A stretch of 64,000 nucleotides of DNA, taken from contig NZ_JAJVHF010000005.1 in assembly GCF_022171985.1 (NCBI RefSeq), forward strand, positions 230,160-294,159, written 5' to 3'. Source of the stretch: Huaxiibacter chinensis (GTDB lineage: Bacteria; Pseudomonadota; Gammaproteobacteria; Enterobacterales; Enterobacteriaceae). Shown here one piece after another: positions 18,141 to 29,208 of the stretch. Every line of letters starts with the position of its first letter. Within the stretch, counting starts at the first letter, position 1. A program made the translations under genes and the position numbers. Below the pieces are notes generated by a model. That model was not told the DNA's origin, made no database searches, and saw only the letters and a program-made list of their open reading frames with translations.

Positions 18141-19046
18141 TCAGGCCTCGGGTTCCTGATCCGGGACGACTACGCCTTCGCGTGGTTCATCCGGGTTCGG
18201 CGCGGGCAGATTCATCAGCTTCGCCAGAATGCTGGCCAGTTTCAGGCGCATTTCCGGACGGCGGACGATCATGTCGATAGCGCCTTTTTCGATCAGGAAC
18301 TCACTGCGCTGGAAGCCCGGCGGCAGTTTTTCGCGAACGGTCTGTTCAATAACGCGAGGACCCGCAAAGCCGATTAGGGCTTTAGGTTCGGCCACGTTCA
18401 GATCGCCCAGCATAGCAAAGCTTGCGGAGACGCCACCCATGGTCGGGTCGGTCAGTACAGAGATGTACGGCAGACCGCGTTCCTGCATTTTTGCCAGTGC
18501 CGCAGAGGTTTTCGCCATCTGCATCAGAGACATCAGCGCTTCCTGCATACGCGCGCCACCAGAGGCGGAGAAGCAGATCAGCGGACAGTTATCTTCCAGC
18601 GCCTGTTCAACAGCACGGATAAAACGCGCACCGACAACAGAGCCCATTGAGCCGCCCATAAAAGCAAACTCAAAGGCCACGGCAACGACAGGCATCTCAT
18701 GCAGAGTGCCTTTCATTACCACCAGCGCGTCTTTCTCGCCCGTCTCTTTTTGAGCGGCGGCAAGACGATCTTTGTATTTTTTAGAGTCGCGGAACTTCAG
18801 CACATCTTTTGGCTCAAGTTCGCTACCCAGTTCTACAAGAGAACCTTCGTCCAGCAAGCTATGCAGGCGGTTACGCGCCGTCATACGCATGTGGTGGTCG
18901 CACTTCGGGCAGACCTCCAGATTGCGCTCCAGCTCGGCGCGGTACAGAACCTGCCCACAGCTGTCACATTTGGTCCATACACCTTCAGGAATACTCGCCT
19001 TACGGGTAGGTGCGATGTTGCTTTTAATTCGTTCAATCCAGCTCAT
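18141..19046 (-). CDS. accD: Acetyl-CoA carboxylase carboxyltransferase subunit beta AccD
   Basis: 301 residues (304 in E. coli). The zinc ribbon is visible as C27-x2-C30 and C46-x2-C49, followed by the crotonase-like carboxyltransferase domain ([22 protein letters not shown]). With AccA it transfers the carboxyl group from biotin to acetyl-CoA. ATG 19046 (MSWIERIK) is the family start; the open frame continues upstream but without homology. Stands alone between dedA and its terminator. Confidence 0.97.
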   Translation of the reverse strand: MSWIERIKSNIAPTRKASIPEGVWTKCDSCGQVLYRAELERNLEVCPKCDHHMRMTARNRLHSLLDEGSLVELGSELEPKDVLKFRDSKKYKDRLAAAQKETGEKDALVVMKGTLHEMPVVAVAFEFAFMGGSMGSVVGARFIRAVEQALEDNCPLICFSASGGARMQEALMSLMQMAKTSAALAKMQERGLPYISVLTDPTMGGVSASFAMLGDLNVAEPKALIGFAGPRVIEQTVREKLPPGFQRSEFLIEKGAIDMIVRRPEMRLKLASILAKLMNLPAPNPDEPREGVVVPDQEPEA

Positions 19047-19200
19047 TGATAACCTTTCTGCCTGAACCTGGTCGTATGCCAGTTTTGCTGTAAGCGGCGC
19101 ATAATGCCATTTTTGCCGCAAACAGACCATGAATGTTGCACATTAAAACATAACAGCCCGAAACTTTGGATAAAAAAGTGGTCGAACCGCAGATGCGTTT

Positions 19201-19860
19201 TTACTTGGCGTGTTTTGCTGCTGCGCGCTTATGGCGAATAATTTCAACCACACCCGGCAGGATTGAAAGCACAATAATAGAAACAATCAATAACTTAAGA
19301 TTTTCCTGAACGATCGGCAGATCGCCAAACAGGTAGCCTGCATAGGTAAACAGCAGAACCCACAGCAGGGCGCCAATCACGTTATAGGCTGCAAAGTGAC
19401 GATAGGACATATGTCCCATTCCCGCCACAAACGGAGCAAACGTGCGAACGATCGGCACAAAGCGCGCCAGGATAATGGTTTTGCCGCCGTGACGGTTATA
19501 AAACGCGTGCGTTTTATCTAAATAGCTGCGGCGGAAAATCTTCGAGTCAGGGTTACTGAACAGCTTTTCGCCAAACAGCCGCCCAATCGTGTAGTTGACC
19601 GCATCGCCCACTATCGCCGCCACAATCATCAGCGCCACCATCAGATGCACGTTGAGATCGTTGGTGGGCAGCGCAGACAAGGCACCGGCGACAAACAGCA
19701 GCGAATCGCCAGGCAGGAATGGCGTCACGACCAGCCCGGTTTCACAGAACAGTATCAGGAACAGAATGGCGTACACCCAGACACCATACTGCGCCACCAG
19801 CTCTGCCAGATGAACATCGATATGCAAGATGAAATCAATGAGAAAACGTACTACGTCCAT
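19201..19860 (-). CDS. dedA: DedA-family membrane protein
   Basis: 219 residues with several hydrophobic segments and the family's [14 protein letters not shown] motif near residue 50 and the basic region [21 protein letters not shown]. DedA proteins belong to the family that includes undecaprenyl-phosphate and lipid flippases; the role of DedA itself is not settled. Basic C-terminus [10 protein letters not shown]. It lies 27 nt after truA, as in E. coli. Confidence 0.95.
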   Translation of the reverse strand: MDVVRFLIDFILHIDVHLAELVAQYGVWVYAILFLILFCETGLVVTPFLPGDSLLFVAGALSALPTNDLNVHLMVALMIVAAIVGDAVNYTIGRLFGEKLFSNPDSKIFRRSYLDKTHAFYNRHGGKTIILARFVPIVRTFAPFVAGMGHMSYRHFAAYNVIGALLWVLLFTYAGYLFGDLPIVQENLKLLIVSIIVLSILPGVVEIIRHKRAAAKHAK

Positions 19861-19887
19861 ATTTGCTCAGCCTTAATTGCAACGTCG

Positions 19888-20700
19888 TTAGTCCGCTAAA
19901 AACAGCGGGCCCATTGGCGGTTTTGGAAGGTCAAAGCGTGCCGGGTAATCAACCGATACCAGATACAAGCCTTCCGCTTTCGCCGTTGCTGCCGCAAGCG
20001 TTCTGTCCTTCGCTGCCAGCAGTTCTGCAATCCAGCTCTCCGGCTGGTGTCCGGCGCCCACTTCCATCAGGCTGCCAACGATATTCCTGACCATATGATG
20101 TACAAAGGCATTCGCTTTGATATCGACCACCACATACGCACCATGACGGCTGACGTTAATATGCATAACGTTTCGCCACGGCGTGCGTGACTGGCACTGC
20201 ACAGCGCGGAAGGAGGTAAAGTCATTTTCCCCAATCAGGCTCTGCGCGGCACGCTGCATGCGCTCCGCGTCCAGCGGCTCGTAATAATGGGTGACGCCCT
20301 GCCCCAGCACCGCGGGGCGCAGACGCTGATTGTAGATGATGTAACGGTAACGACGCGCGGTGGCGCTAAATCGCGCGTGAAAATCATCCGGCACAGTTTT
20401 CACCCAGCGCACCGCAATGTCACCAGGTAAATTCGCATTTACGCCCAGCGTCCAGGCGGCATCTTTGCGCACGGCGGTCGTCTCAAAATGGACCACCTGC
20501 CCCGTACCGTGTACGCCGGAATCCGTGCGACCCGCGCAATACACGCTGACAGGTTCATTCGCCACCTGAGAGAGCGCTTTTTCCAGTTTTTCCTGGACAC
20601 TGCGCACTTCATTCTGACGCTGCCAGCCATAATATTTACTGCCATCGTACTCAATGCCGAGGGCAATTTTATGGACCGGCTTTTGTTCCACTTCTGACAT
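19888..20700 (-). CDS. truA: tRNA pseudouridine(38-40) synthase TruA
   Basis: 270 residues, equal to E. coli TruA. The catalytic aspartate is Asp60 in [11 protein letters not shown]. It converts U38-U40 of the anticodon arm to pseudouridine. Its ATG shares one base with the usg stop (TGATG), so the two genes are translationally coupled. Confidence 0.97.
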   Translation of the reverse strand: MSEVEQKPVHKIALGIEYDGSKYYGWQRQNEVRSVQEKLEKALSQVANEPVSVYCAGRTDSGVHGTGQVVHFETTAVRKDAAWTLGVNANLPGDIAVRWVKTVPDDFHARFSATARRYRYIIYNQRLRPAVLGQGVTHYYEPLDAERMQRAAQSLIGENDFTSFRAVQCQSRTPWRNVMHINVSRHGAYVVVDIKANAFVHHMVRNIVGSLMEVGAGHQPESWIAELLAAKDRTLAAATAKAEGLYLVSVDYPARFDLPKPPMGPLFLAD

Positions 20701-21713
20701 CAGTACAGATACTCCTGCACCAGCTTTTCAGCAATTTTTACGGCCATCAGCGCGCCGCCAAAGCGGACGTTGTCTGCCACAGACCAGAACTGTACCAGCT
20801 CCGGCGTACCGTAATCGTTACGCACGCAGCCAATCGACAAATGTGCGCTGCCGCTGGCATCACCCACCTGCGTCGGGAAATCGGTTTCTTCGCTGAGCGA
20901 GATGTCTTCCATGCGTTCAAAGGCTTCACGCGCCTCTTCAGCGGCCAGCGGACGTAATCCTTCATAGCCCACAACTTGCGCGTGGCCGTAGAACACCGGG
21001 GATTGCACGCAGCTTGCTGAAATGACCAGCCCTTCATCCTGCATAATTTTGCGGGCTTCATCGACGAGACGACGCTCCTGACGCACGCTGCCATCGCGAT
21101 CGGGCAGAAGCGGCATCATGTTAAAGGCCAGTTGACGACCAAAGAAGTCGTCTTCATCCACCGGAATACCGTTCAGTAACTTCGCACTCTGTCCGGCCAG
21201 GGCATCCACCGCCTTTTTGCCGCGAGCCGAGACGGAGAGCAGACTGGTGACGTTGATACGCGACAAGCCGCCCTGGTCGATTAACGGTTTCAGTGCGGTA
21301 AGCAGCTGGCTGGTCAGGCTATCCGGAACGGCGATGATATTACGGTTGCGGTAGTCTGCTAATACTGACGGGTTAACGTCCGGAACGACCAGCGGCACGT
21401 CTGGCTCCAGCGCAAACAGACCGCTCAGATCGATGACCAGGCACCCCGCGTTTGCCGCCTCATCCGCATACGCGGCCGAGGCTTCCGCACCCGCGGCGAA
21501 AAAGGCCAGCTGCGCCTGCGTCCAGTCAAACTGAGCAACATCCTGAGTGCTAACCGTTTTTCCTTCGTAACGTAACGCTACGCCTGCGCTGTCAGCACGC
21601 GCCAGCGCAAAGATTTCACCCACCGGGAACTGACGCTCAGCAAGTGTTTCGAGCAGGGCTTCGCCCACAGCGCCAGTGGCACCCAGTACGGCAATATTCC
21701 AGCCTTCAGACAT
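20700..21713 (-). CDS. usg: Usg, aspartate-semialdehyde dehydrogenase-like protein
   Basis: 337 residues with the ASD fold: a Rossmann start [12 protein letters not shown] and C-terminal [14 protein letters not shown]. It appears catalytically dead as an ASD. The N-C-T/S active-site loop is VPDSLTSQL near residue 130 (no Cys), and the substrate-binding C-x-R...G-H motif reads [12 protein letters not shown] with Gln for Arg. Its function in E. coli is unknown. Placed between pdxB and truA as in other enterics, and coupled to truA. Confidence 0.94.
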   Translation of the reverse strand: MSEGWNIAVLGATGAVGEALLETLAERQFPVGEIFALARADSAGVALRYEGKTVSTQDVAQFDWTQAQLAFFAAGAEASAAYADEAANAGCLVIDLSGLFALEPDVPLVVPDVNPSVLADYRNRNIIAVPDSLTSQLLTALKPLIDQGGLSRINVTSLLSVSARGKKAVDALAGQSAKLLNGIPVDEDDFFGRQLAFNMMPLLPDRDGSVRQERRLVDEARKIMQDEGLVISASCVQSPVFYGHAQVVGYEGLRPLAAEEAREAFERMEDISLSEETDFPTQVGDASGSAHLSIGCVRNDYGTPELVQFWSVADNVRFGGALMAVKIAEKLVQEYLY

Positions 21714-21741
21714 GGTGGTTTACTCCAGAAATAAATAAGCG

Positions 21742-21767
21742 TCCCCGGCGGCGTATCTGGCCGGGGA
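21742..21767 (-). terminator. Hairpin between pdxB and usg
   Basis: TCCCCGGC and GCCGGGGA pair over 8 bp with a 10-nt loop in the 68-nt gap. GC-rich, no U-run, so perhaps an attenuator of read-through from pdxB into usg. Confidence 0.4.
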
Positions 21768-21781
21768 GCGTGAAGAAGATA

Positions 21782-22918
21782 TTAACGCGCCGGGTGATGT
21801 ACAGCGTTAAAACCCAGCTGTTTCAATAGCGTTGCCGCTTCGGCATCGTCACACATCACATACAGGGAAGACCACTCGCGACGCTCAACATAATGTTTGC
21901 GCAGCCTGTCAAACTCACCCGGAATGCTGGCGACTTTACGCAGCAGCGCGTCATCGCGGCGCACATCATACACTAAGTGCGCCAGTCTTTTCAGCGTTGG
22001 CTGATCCAGCGGACCGTGCAGCGTGATGCGGCCAAACTCCGGTGCGGGCAGCAGCGTATCAAGCGCAACCTGTTGCGGTTGACCGATAAACTGGCTGAAC
22101 GCTTCAAATACCTGCGTCGTGCCGCGGGCTTTGCCTTCAAGGGTGTAGCCCGCAATGTGCGCGGTAGCGACATCAACCTTGTTAAGCAGCGCCACGTTCA
22201 GATCCGGCTCAGGCTCCCAGACATCCAGCACCACGCTGAGATTTTGCCCCTCTTCCAGACACGCCAGCAAGGCCGCATTGTCGACGACCGGGCCACGGCA
22301 GGCGTTTATCAGAATAGTGCCAGGCTTAAGTCGGCGAATCAGCGCCTCGTCGGCAAGATGCAGCGTCTTGTACGGCCCGTCTTTAAACAGCGGCGTGTGA
22401 AAGGTCAACACATCGCACTGCTCGACCAGCTCGTCCAGCGTGCGGAAATCCTCTGCATCGCCCTTATCTTTGCGCGGCGGATCGCATAACAGCGTGCGAA
22501 TCCCTAAGGCTTCAAGGCGCTTTTGCAGACGTCCGCCCACGTTCCCTACGCCGACGATCCCGACCGTGCGGTCTTTTAGCGCAAACCCGTCGCGTTCACC
22601 CAGCATTAACAGGGAGGAGAAAACGTATTCAACAACGGCGATAGCATTGCAGCCCGGCGCGGCTGAAAAGCCAATACCCGCCTGCGCCAGCCAGTGCTCG
22701 TCCACATGATCGGTCCCTGCCGTTGCCGTGCCCACAAACCTAATGCCTTTACCGGAAAGCAACGCTTCATTGACTTTGGTCACCGAGCGAACCATCAGCG
22801 CATCTGCATCATCCAGTTCGTTAACGGGAATGGGGCGACCAGGGACAGCCTTAACCTCGCCCAGGCGGCTAAAAAGCTCACGGGCGTAAGGCATATTTTC
22901 ATCAACGAGGATTTTCAC
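21782..22918 (-). CDS. pdxB: 4-phosphoerythronate dehydrogenase PdxB
   Basis: 378 residues. D-2-hydroxyacid dehydrogenase family with the NAD-binding motif [12 protein letters not shown] near residue 120, catalytic-region [10 protein letters not shown] and a C-terminal dimerisation domain specific to PdxB. It oxidises 4-phospho-D-erythronate in the DXP-dependent pyridoxal-phosphate pathway. First gene of the leftward pdxB-usg-truA-dedA group. Confidence 0.97.
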   Translation of the reverse strand: MKILVDENMPYARELFSRLGEVKAVPGRPIPVNELDDADALMVRSVTKVNEALLSGKGIRFVGTATAGTDHVDEHWLAQAGIGFSAAPGCNAIAVVEYVFSSLLMLGERDGFALKDRTVGIVGVGNVGGRLQKRLEALGIRTLLCDPPRKDKGDAEDFRTLDELVEQCDVLTFHTPLFKDGPYKTLHLADEALIRRLKPGTILINACRGPVVDNAALLACLEEGQNLSVVLDVWEPEPDLNVALLNKVDVATAHIAGYTLEGKARGTTQVFEAFSQFIGQPQQVALDTLLPAPEFGRITLHGPLDQPTLKRLAHLVYDVRRDDALLRKVASIPGEFDRLRKHYVERREWSSLYVMCDDAEAATLLKQLGFNAVHHPAR

Positions 22919-23031
22919 GTCAGAGTACCTGTTTGAGAGGAAGAAAACCTGCCAAGTGTGCCATAATCTCGCCGCCAGGCATATATGTATGCCGGGTTAA
23001 CGCAGAGTTTTGACTTTAAGGATTTTTGACG

Positions 23032-24036
23032 ATGCAGCCCATTTCAGGTACGCCGCCCCGCCCTCCGGGTGAAGGGCCCGTAGTGCCCAACGCCGCTGGC
23101 GAACAACCGCTTTCCACGCAACAGCGTACCGTGCTGGAGCGTTTAATTACGCGTTTGATCTCGCTTACGTCCCAGCAGAATGCGGAAGTCTGGGCGGGGG
23201 TAAAACATGATTTGGGATTGAAAAACGACACCCCGCTGCTGTCGCGTCACTTCCCTGCCGCCGAGCAGAACCTGAATCAGCGCGTCGCTACTGCGCTGCA
23301 GAACCACACGACTCGCCAGATGGTGTCCCAGCTGACCGAGCTACTCGGTCAGGGGAACAATCGCCAGGCGGTCAGTGATTTTATTCGCCAGCAGTTTGGT
23401 CAGACAGCATTAAGCCAGCTCACGCCGGATCAGTTAAAAACGGTGCTGACGCTGCTGCAAAGTAACCAGCTTTCCATCCCGCAGCCACAGCAGCGCCCTG
23501 CGACGGAACGTCCATTACTGCCTGCCGAGCATAATACGCTTAAACAGATGGTCACCCGACTGGCGGCCGCCACCGGCGAGCCGACTAAGCTTATCTGGCA
23601 GTCCATGCTGGAGCTGTCCGGGGTGAAAGTGGGCGAAATGATCCCGGCAAAACATTTCACCCATCTGACGACATGGCTTCAGGCCCGTCAAACGCTGAGT
23701 ACCCAGCACGCGCCAACGCTAAATACCTTGCAGGCCGCGCTGAAGCAGCCGCTTGAACCGCAGGAATTTTCAGCGATCCGCGATTACGCCCAACAACTCT
23801 GGCAGGTTACGCCGCAAACGGTGTTGACCACCGCCCAGGTGCAGGATTTGTTAAATCAGGTCTTTATTCGCCGTGCCGACCGTGAAGTCGGCGTGCCGGA
23901 AGCACGTAATATCCAGCCGATTTATAGCCCGCTGTTTGCGCCGATCGTCGAGACGTTTAAATCGATGTCGGCCCGCCCCGGCCTGATGTTCGTTGCACTG
24001 GTTATCGCGCTGGCCATTTTCTGGCTGGTGGCCTGA
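23032..24036 (+). CDS. flk: Flagella biosynthesis regulator Flk
   Basis: 334 residues: a Pro-rich start (MQPISGTPPRPPGEGP), a Gln-rich soluble body and a single C-terminal membrane helix (LMFVALVIALAIFWLVA), i.e. a tail-anchored inner-membrane protein. In Salmonella it helps stop premature secretion-specificity switching during flagellar assembly. ATG 23032 is preceded by AAGGA; a TTG 6 nt upstream is less likely. Divergent from pdxB. Confidence 0.93.
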   Translation: MQPISGTPPRPPGEGPVVPNAAGEQPLSTQQRTVLERLITRLISLTSQQNAEVWAGVKHDLGLKNDTPLLSRHFPAAEQNLNQRVATALQNHTTRQMVSQLTELLGQGNNRQAVSDFIRQQFGQTALSQLTPDQLKTVLTLLQSNQLSIPQPQQRPATERPLLPAEHNTLKQMVTRLAAATGEPTKLIWQSMLELSGVKVGEMIPAKHFTHLTTWLQARQTLSTQHAPTLNTLQAALKQPLEPQEFSAIRDYAQQLWQVTPQTVLTTAQVQDLLNQVFIRRADREVGVPEARNIQPIYSPLFAPIVETFKSMSARPGLMFVALVIALAIFWLVA

Positions 24037-24042
24037 CATTGT

Positions 24043-24067
24043 GCCCGATAGCTTTTCGCTATCGGGC
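24043..24067. terminator. Hairpin after flk
   Basis: GCCCGATAGC-TTTTC-GCTATCGGGC is a perfect 10-bp stem with a 5-nt loop, starting 6 nt after the flk stop and 47 nt from the end of the convergent yfcJ. No U-run follows on either side, but it is well placed for shared termination. Confidence 0.55.
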
Positions 24068-24113
24068 CAATAAACGCACAAATACCGGCCCGAGTGGGAT
24101 ATGCAACACCGGG

Positions 24114-25292
24114 TTAAGATCGGCGAAACGCCACCAGCGTCACTACAATCCCCACCACGGCCGACACCGCACCGGCGAGAAATACCGATGGATAACCAAA
24201 CGAAGTCGCTAATAGCCCGGCCAGCGGCCCGGTGACGCCGTACGAGATATCCTGAAATGCTGCATAGCCGCCCAGCGCCGTACCGCGCACCTGCGGTGCA
24301 ACACGCTTCACCACCTCAACGCCCAGCGCCGGGAAGATCAACGAGCAGCCGCAGCCGGTCAGCGCCGCGCCAAGCAGCGCAACGGAGGCGCCCGGAGCCT
24401 GCCACAGCAGTACCAGCCCGATGGTCTCTATCACCAGCGAGACGACGGCCACTTTCACACCGCCAAATCGATCCGGCATCCAGCCGAACAGCACACGCAT
24501 CAGCACGAACGCTCCGCCAAACGCCGTCAGCGTAAAGCCCGCCATCGCCCAGCCGCGATCCATAAAGTACAGCGAGACAAAGGTGCCAATGACGGCAAAA
24601 CCCACGCCCTGCAAAGCCAGGCCGAGACCCGGTTTCCAGATCTGCCCCACCACGCTCCACAAGGAAGGGCGTTCGCCTTTGTGTGCGGGCACTTTACGCA
24701 CGGAGCCGTTAAAGGCCCACGCCAGCAGAGGCAAAACCATGGTTGTTCCGGCCAATGCGGCAAAACCGAAGTGGCTGTGGATGAGCAGCCCCAGCGGTGC
24801 CCCCGCCGCGAGTGCGCCGTAAATCGCCATTCCGTTCCAGGACATCACTTTTCCCGAACGCGACGGGCCGACCAGCCCCATCCCCCAGGTCAGTGTGCCG
24901 GTCAATAGCTGGCTTTCACCAAAGCCCAGTATCAAGCGCCCTACCACTAACAGCGCAAATTTATAACCGGGCTCGACGGGCAGCAGCGCGGCCAGGAGCC
25001 ATGCCCCACCCGCCAGACCGCAGGCCAGCATTCCCTGCAGAGCAGAGCGTTTAGCCCCGTGCTGGTCGGCCAGACGGCCCGCATAACCGCGGGTTAAAAC
25101 GGTCGCTAAAAACTGAATACCAACGGCAACGCCGACCAGCGTATTGCCATAGCCCAACTCCTGATGCACAAAGAGCGGAATAACCGGCAACGGGAGACCG
25201 ACGGTCATATAGGTGAGGAACACCGCGAAAGCGATGCGAAACAGCGAGAGATTCGCTGAGGAGGTGTTTTCTGTTTGGCTGACTGCTGTCAT
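24114..25292 (-). CDS. yfcJ: MFS transporter YfcJ
   Basis: 392 residues, twelve predicted membrane helices, with the major-facilitator loop motif [12 protein letters not shown] between helices 2 and 3. It belongs to the UPF0226/arabinose-efflux-like group; the substrate is unknown. Same length as E. coli YfcJ and in the same place between flk and fabB. Confidence 0.93.
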   Translation of the reverse strand: MTAVSQTENTSSANLSLFRIAFAVFLTYMTVGLPLPVIPLFVHQELGYGNTLVGVAVGIQFLATVLTRGYAGRLADQHGAKRSALQGMLACGLAGGAWLLAALLPVEPGYKFALLVVGRLILGFGESQLLTGTLTWGMGLVGPSRSGKVMSWNGMAIYGALAAGAPLGLLIHSHFGFAALAGTTMVLPLLAWAFNGSVRKVPAHKGERPSLWSVVGQIWKPGLGLALQGVGFAVIGTFVSLYFMDRGWAMAGFTLTAFGGAFVLMRVLFGWMPDRFGGVKVAVVSLVIETIGLVLLWQAPGASVALLGAALTGCGCSLIFPALGVEVVKRVAPQVRGTALGGYAAFQDISYGVTGPLAGLLATSFGYPSVFLAGAVSAVVGIVVTLVAFRRS

Positions 25293-25451
25293 GCATTACT
25301 CCGAAATGAAGAGTAAGGCGGGAAATTACCACGCCCCCTCTACCTGAGGATCAGGATTAAGGTGCGTTGGTTGACGTTAAACGCTTACGCATTATCAAAG
25401 GGATAATGTTGAGGCTGGATTTTGCCTGTCCTTTCAGCCGGTTGTCAACGC

Positions 25452-25479
25452 AAAAAAGGGAGCCCTGAGGCTCCCTTTT
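25452..25479 (-). terminator. Intrinsic terminator of fabB
   Basis: AAAAGGGAGC-CCTGAG-GCTCCCTTTT with a run of A at 25452-25457, which reads as a U-run on the fabB strand. Ends 18 nt from the fabB stop. Confidence 0.85.
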
Positions 25480-25496
25480 CACACGCATTGCGCGAA

Positions 25497-26714
25497 TTAC
25501 GCTTTCAGCTTACGCATTACCAGCGTGGCGTTAGTGCCACCAAAACCGAAGCTGTTAGACATTACGGTGTTCAGCGTCTGCTCAGTGGTTTTGGTCACGA
25601 TGTTCAGACCAGCAGCCTGCTCATCCAGCTCCTCTACGTTGATGCTTGGGGCGATAAAGCCGTGTTCCAGCATCAGCAAGGAGTAGATTGCTTCCTGAAC
25701 GCCTGCCGCACCCAGAGAGTGACCGGTCATCGCTTTGGTCGCGGAAATAGCCGGGCTGTTGTCACCGAACACTTCACGGATAGCGCCAAGCTCTTTCACG
25801 TCGCCCACTGGCGTAGACGTACCGTGGGAGTTCAGGTAATCGATAGGGGTATCAACGCCCTGCATAGCCAGCTTCATGCAGCGCACAGCGCCTTCACCAG
25901 AAGGGGCGACCATGTCTGCGCCATCGGAGGTTGCGCCGTAACCGACGATTTCGGCATAAATGTGTGCGCCACGCGCCAGAGCATGCTCCAGCTCTTCAAC
26001 GACAACCATGCCGCCGCCGCCCGCGATGATGAAACCATCACGCTGTGCGTCATACGTACGAGACGCTTTTTCAGGCGTTTCGTTATATTTGGTAGAAAGT
26101 GCGCCCATTGCGTCGAACTCGCAGGCCATTTCCCAGCCCAGCTCTTCGCCGCCGCCAGCAAACACGATGTCCTGTTTGCCCAGTTGGATCTGCTCAACCG
26201 CGTTACCGATACAGTGAGCGGACGTCGCACAGGCAGAGCTGATGGAATAGTTCACGCCGTGAATTTTAAAAGGTGTCGCAAGGCAGGCGGAAACCGCAGA
26301 GCCCATCGCTTTCGTCACAACGTAAGGACCGACAGCTTTCAGACCACGTGGGCTACGCATTGCGTCAGCACCAAATACCTGTGCTTTAGAAGAACCACCG
26401 GAACCGGCGATCAGGCCCACGCGAGGGTTGTTTTGATACTCTTCTGCTTTCAGGCCCGCATCTTCAACGGCTTGCTGCATAGAAAGGAATGCGTAGATAG
26501 AGGCATCGTTCATGAAACGGACCACTTTGCGATCGATCAGACCGGTGGTGTCCAGTTTGACATTACCCCATACGTGGCTGCGCATACCAGAATCTTTGAA
26601 TTCTTGAGAGAAAGTGATCCCCGAGCGTCCTTCACGCAGAGATTCCAGGACTTCCTGCTGGTTGTTACCGATGCTGGAAACGATGCCCAGGCCAGTAATC
26701 ACTGCACGTTTCAT
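25497..26714 (-). CDS. fabB: Beta-ketoacyl-ACP synthase I FabB
   Basis: 405 residues. The Cys-His-His triad is visible: Cys in [10 protein letters not shown] (near 163), His in [11 protein letters not shown] (near 298) and His in [11 protein letters not shown] (near 333). FabB elongates acyl-ACPs and is essential for unsaturated fatty-acid synthesis. Single gene with its own terminator. Its upstream region holds FabR- and FadR-type sites. Confidence 0.98.
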   Translation of the reverse strand: MKRAVITGLGIVSSIGNNQQEVLESLREGRSGITFSQEFKDSGMRSHVWGNVKLDTTGLIDRKVVRFMNDASIYAFLSMQQAVEDAGLKAEEYQNNPRVGLIAGSGGSSKAQVFGADAMRSPRGLKAVGPYVVTKAMGSAVSACLATPFKIHGVNYSISSACATSAHCIGNAVEQIQLGKQDIVFAGGGEELGWEMACEFDAMGALSTKYNETPEKASRTYDAQRDGFIIAGGGGMVVVEELEHALARGAHIYAEIVGYGATSDGADMVAPSGEGAVRCMKLAMQGVDTPIDYLNSHGTSTPVGDVKELGAIREVFGDNSPAISATKAMTGHSLGAAGVQEAIYSLLMLEHGFIAPSINVEELDEQAAGLNIVTKTTEQTLNTVMSNSFGFGGTNATLVMRKLKA

Positions 26715-26761
26715 TCAATACCTCTGTAAGTCATACTATTTTAAGTTTCGAGTCGCACAAT

Positions 26762-26779
26762 AGCGTACACTTGTACGCC
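26762..26779. promoter_or_regulatory. fabB: FabR-type operator upstream of fabB
   Basis: AGCGTACACTTGTACGCC contains the dyad GCGTACA-CT-TGTACGC, the FabR pattern known before fabA and fabB. It lies about 48 nt before the fabB ATG, over the expected promoter. FabR represses fabB according to the unsaturated acyl pool. Confidence 0.8.
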
Positions 26780-26780
26780 G

Positions 26781-26797
26781 AACAAGTCCGATCAGCC
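26781..26797 (-). promoter_or_regulatory. fabB: FadR-type site upstream of fabB
   Basis: Minus-strand GGCTGATCGGACTTGTT agrees with the FadR consensus AACTGGTCNGACNTGTT at 14 of 17 positions. It sits just upstream of the FabR dyad, where FadR activates fabB in E. coli. Confidence 0.68.
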
Positions 26798-26872
26798 AAT
26801 TTCTGCGGAAATTTGCACCAGCGGACCCACATCGTTAAGATCCTGTCACTGCCTGTCAGACGAGTAACTTAC

Positions 26873-28873
26873 GTGAAACAAAACGCCATACAACCTGCCA
26901 ACCTTGAGTTCAACGCTGAGGGTACACCTGTTTCCCGAGATTTCGACGATGTCTACTTCTCTAATGATAACGGACTGGAAGAAACCCGTTATGTTTTCCT
27001 TGAGGGAAATCACCTTAGCGAGCGCTTCCCTGCCCACTCTCGCGCGTGTTTCGTTGTCGCCGAAAGCGGTTTTGGGACCGGTCTGAATTTTCTGACCCTC
27101 TGGCAGGCGTTTGACCAGTTTCGCGCCGCACACCCTGACGCTACCCTGAAAAGATTACATTTCATCAGTTTTGAAAAATTTCCGCTGACGGCCGAAGATT
27201 TAACCCTCGCACATCAGCACTGGCCTGAGCTTGCCCCCTGGGCCAGCCAGCTTCAGGCGCAGTGGCCTCTGCCCATTGGGGGGTGCCATCGCCTGCTGCT
27301 GGGCGACGCGAACGTAACGCTGGATCTCTGGCTGGGTGATATCAACGCGTTAACCGATAAACTCGACGATACCCACAATCAAAAGGTCGATGCCTGGTTT
27401 TTAGATGGTTTTGCCCCCTCTAAAAACCCGGATATGTGGAACGCGCATCTGTTTCGCGCAATGGCGCGTCTGGCGCGCCCGGGAGCCACGCTTGCCACAT
27501 TTACCTCGGCAGGCTTTGTTCGCCGCGGGCTGCAGGAGGCTGGTTTTACGGTGCGTAAGAGCAAAGGGTTTGGCCGCAAGCGTGAAATGCTGACCGGAAC
27601 GATGGAGACGGATACCCCACAGCCTTTATCAACGCCCTGGTACATTCGCCGCGCCAGCGATAATCGCGAAGCGGCCATAGTCGGCGGCGGCATAGCCAGC
27701 GCCCTGCTCGCCCTGGCGCTTATTCAGCGCGGCTGGCAAGTGACGCTCTACAGCGCCGATGATGCCCCTGCGCAGGGAGCCTCCGGCAATCGCCAGGGCG
27801 CCTTGTATCCTCTCCTGAGCGCCCACGATCCGGCGCTCAGCCAGTTCTTCCCGGCGGCCTTCACGTTTGCCCGGCGCTTTTACGATAGCCTGCCGGTCGC
27901 CTTCGATCACGACTGGTGTGGCGTCAGGCAGCTCGGCTGGAATGAGAAAAGCCAGCAGAAGATTGACCATATGCTTGCGCTGGAACTTCCGGCGGCCATC
28001 GCCTCTGCGGTCAGTGCCGAAGAGGTGCTCGCTGAAACCGGCCTGGAAACCGCGTGCGGCGGCATCCATTATCCGCTGGGCGGCTGGCTCTGCCCGGCAC
28101 AGCTGACGGCAGGCGTTATCGATCTCGCCCGGTCACGCGGGTTAAAAGTAAAGTATGGCTATGAAGTGGCCTCGCTGGACGAAACCGCCGCCGGATGGCG
28201 GTTAGATTTCCGAAACGGTGAGCGTGCGGAGCATGCGAGCCTGGTGCTGGCAAACGGTCATCGCATTGCCGATTTTGTTCAGACCGAAAAACTGCCGGTC
28301 TATCCGGTAGCAGGCCAGGTCAGCCATATTCCCACCACGCCGGCGCTTGGCACGTTACGCCAGGTTCTGTGCTATGACGGCTATCTGACGCCGCAGAATC
28401 CGGGCAACGGGCAGCATTGCATTGGCGCGAGCTACCATCGCGGGCAGACCGACGCGCAGTACAGCGAGGAGGATCAGCGGCATAATCGTCAACGTTTACT
28501 GGATTGCTTCCCGCAGGCGAAGTGGGCGCAAGAGGTCGACGTCAGTGCGGGAGAGGCCCGTTGCGGTGTGCGATGTGCGACGCGCGATCATCTCCCGATG
28601 GCAGGAAACGTGCCGGACTATGCGGCGACCTTAAGCGCCTATGAAACGCTCGCCGGGCACCGCGACGCTGCCGTGACGGCGCCTGTATATCGCCATTTAT
28701 ATGTCCTGGGCGGACTGGGGTCACGCGGATTATGTTCTGCGCCGCTGGTCGCGGAAATTCTGGCGTCGCAAATGAGCGATGAGCCCTTGCCGTTAGATAG
28801 CGTTACGCTGGCCGCGCTGAATCCTAACCGGCTGTGGGTGCGGAAATTACTGAAAGGGAAACAGGTAGGGTAA
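26873..28873 (+). CDS. mnmC: Bifunctional tRNA wobble-uridine modification enzyme MnmC
   Basis: 666 residues with two fused domains. An N-terminal SAM-dependent methyltransferase (about 1-240, [14 protein letters not shown] and [17 protein letters not shown]) is followed by a C-terminal FAD oxidoreductase (from about 265, [18 protein letters not shown]). It completes mnm5U34 from cmnm5U34 in certain tRNAs. The start is GTG 26873, giving [14 protein letters not shown] as in E. coli; the frame is open upstream to 26771 but runs through the fabB control sites. Confidence 0.95.
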   Translation: MKQNAIQPANLEFNAEGTPVSRDFDDVYFSNDNGLEETRYVFLEGNHLSERFPAHSRACFVVAESGFGTGLNFLTLWQAFDQFRAAHPDATLKRLHFISFEKFPLTAEDLTLAHQHWPELAPWASQLQAQWPLPIGGCHRLLLGDANVTLDLWLGDINALTDKLDDTHNQKVDAWFLDGFAPSKNPDMWNAHLFRAMARLARPGATLATFTSAGFVRRGLQEAGFTVRKSKGFGRKREMLTGTMETDTPQPLSTPWYIRRASDNREAAIVGGGIASALLALALIQRGWQVTLYSADDAPAQGASGNRQGALYPLLSAHDPALSQFFPAAFTFARRFYDSLPVAFDHDWCGVRQLGWNEKSQQKIDHMLALELPAAIASAVSAEEVLAETGLETACGGIHYPLGGWLCPAQLTAGVIDLARSRGLKVKYGYEVASLDETAAGWRLDFRNGERAEHASLVLANGHRIADFVQTEKLPVYPVAGQVSHIPTTPALGTLRQVLCYDGYLTPQNPGNGQHCIGASYHRGQTDAQYSEEDQRHNRQRLLDCFPQAKWAQEVDVSAGEARCGVRCATRDHLPMAGNVPDYAATLSAYETLAGHRDAAVTAPVYRHLYVLGGLGSRGLCSAPLVAEILASQMSDEPLPLDSVTLAALNPNRLWVRKLLKGKQVG

Positions 28874-28916
28874 CGGATTAAGGTCCTCACCACGCGGGTG
28901 AGGACCTGACACAGGC

Positions 28917-29195
28917 TTACTTCTGCTGAGCCTGCTGGAACAGGTTGTCCCACATACCCAGCACTAAAGATTGATCGCGCGGGGAGAGCTCACCCGCCTG
29001 AATGGCTTTTTCAAGACCGCGCCCAACCTCAGCGTGAACCGCTTCTGGCGAATGGTCTTCGCCCGCTTCCAGTTCCGCTACCGCAAGCGTCAGGTGACCA
29101 CGCAGATAACCGCTGGCAAACAGTTCATCGTCGCTGGCGTGCTCTACCATGTCATCAATTAACGCCAGAATGCGTGATTCAAATTCTGCGATCAT
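28917..29195 (-). CDS. yfcL: Conserved protein YfcL
   Basis: 92 residues, acidic and mostly helical ([17 protein letters not shown]...), with no signal peptide or membrane helix. Full-length match to E. coli YfcL; function unknown. It follows epmC by 13 nt and is the last gene of the leftward prmB-aroC-mepA-yfcA-epmC-yfcL group. Confidence 0.93.
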   Translation of the reverse strand: MIAEFESRILALIDDMVEHASDDELFASGYLRGHLTLAVAELEAGEDHSPEAVHAEVGRGLEKAIQAGELSPRDQSLVLGMWDNLFQQAQQK

Positions 29196-29208
29196 CTTCT
29201 TTCCTCAG

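Noticed and set aside
25422..26729. Long open frame (435 codons) antisense to fabB
   Set aside because: It is the complement of a highly expressed, codon-biased essential gene; the translation has no recognisable fold and no ribosome site.
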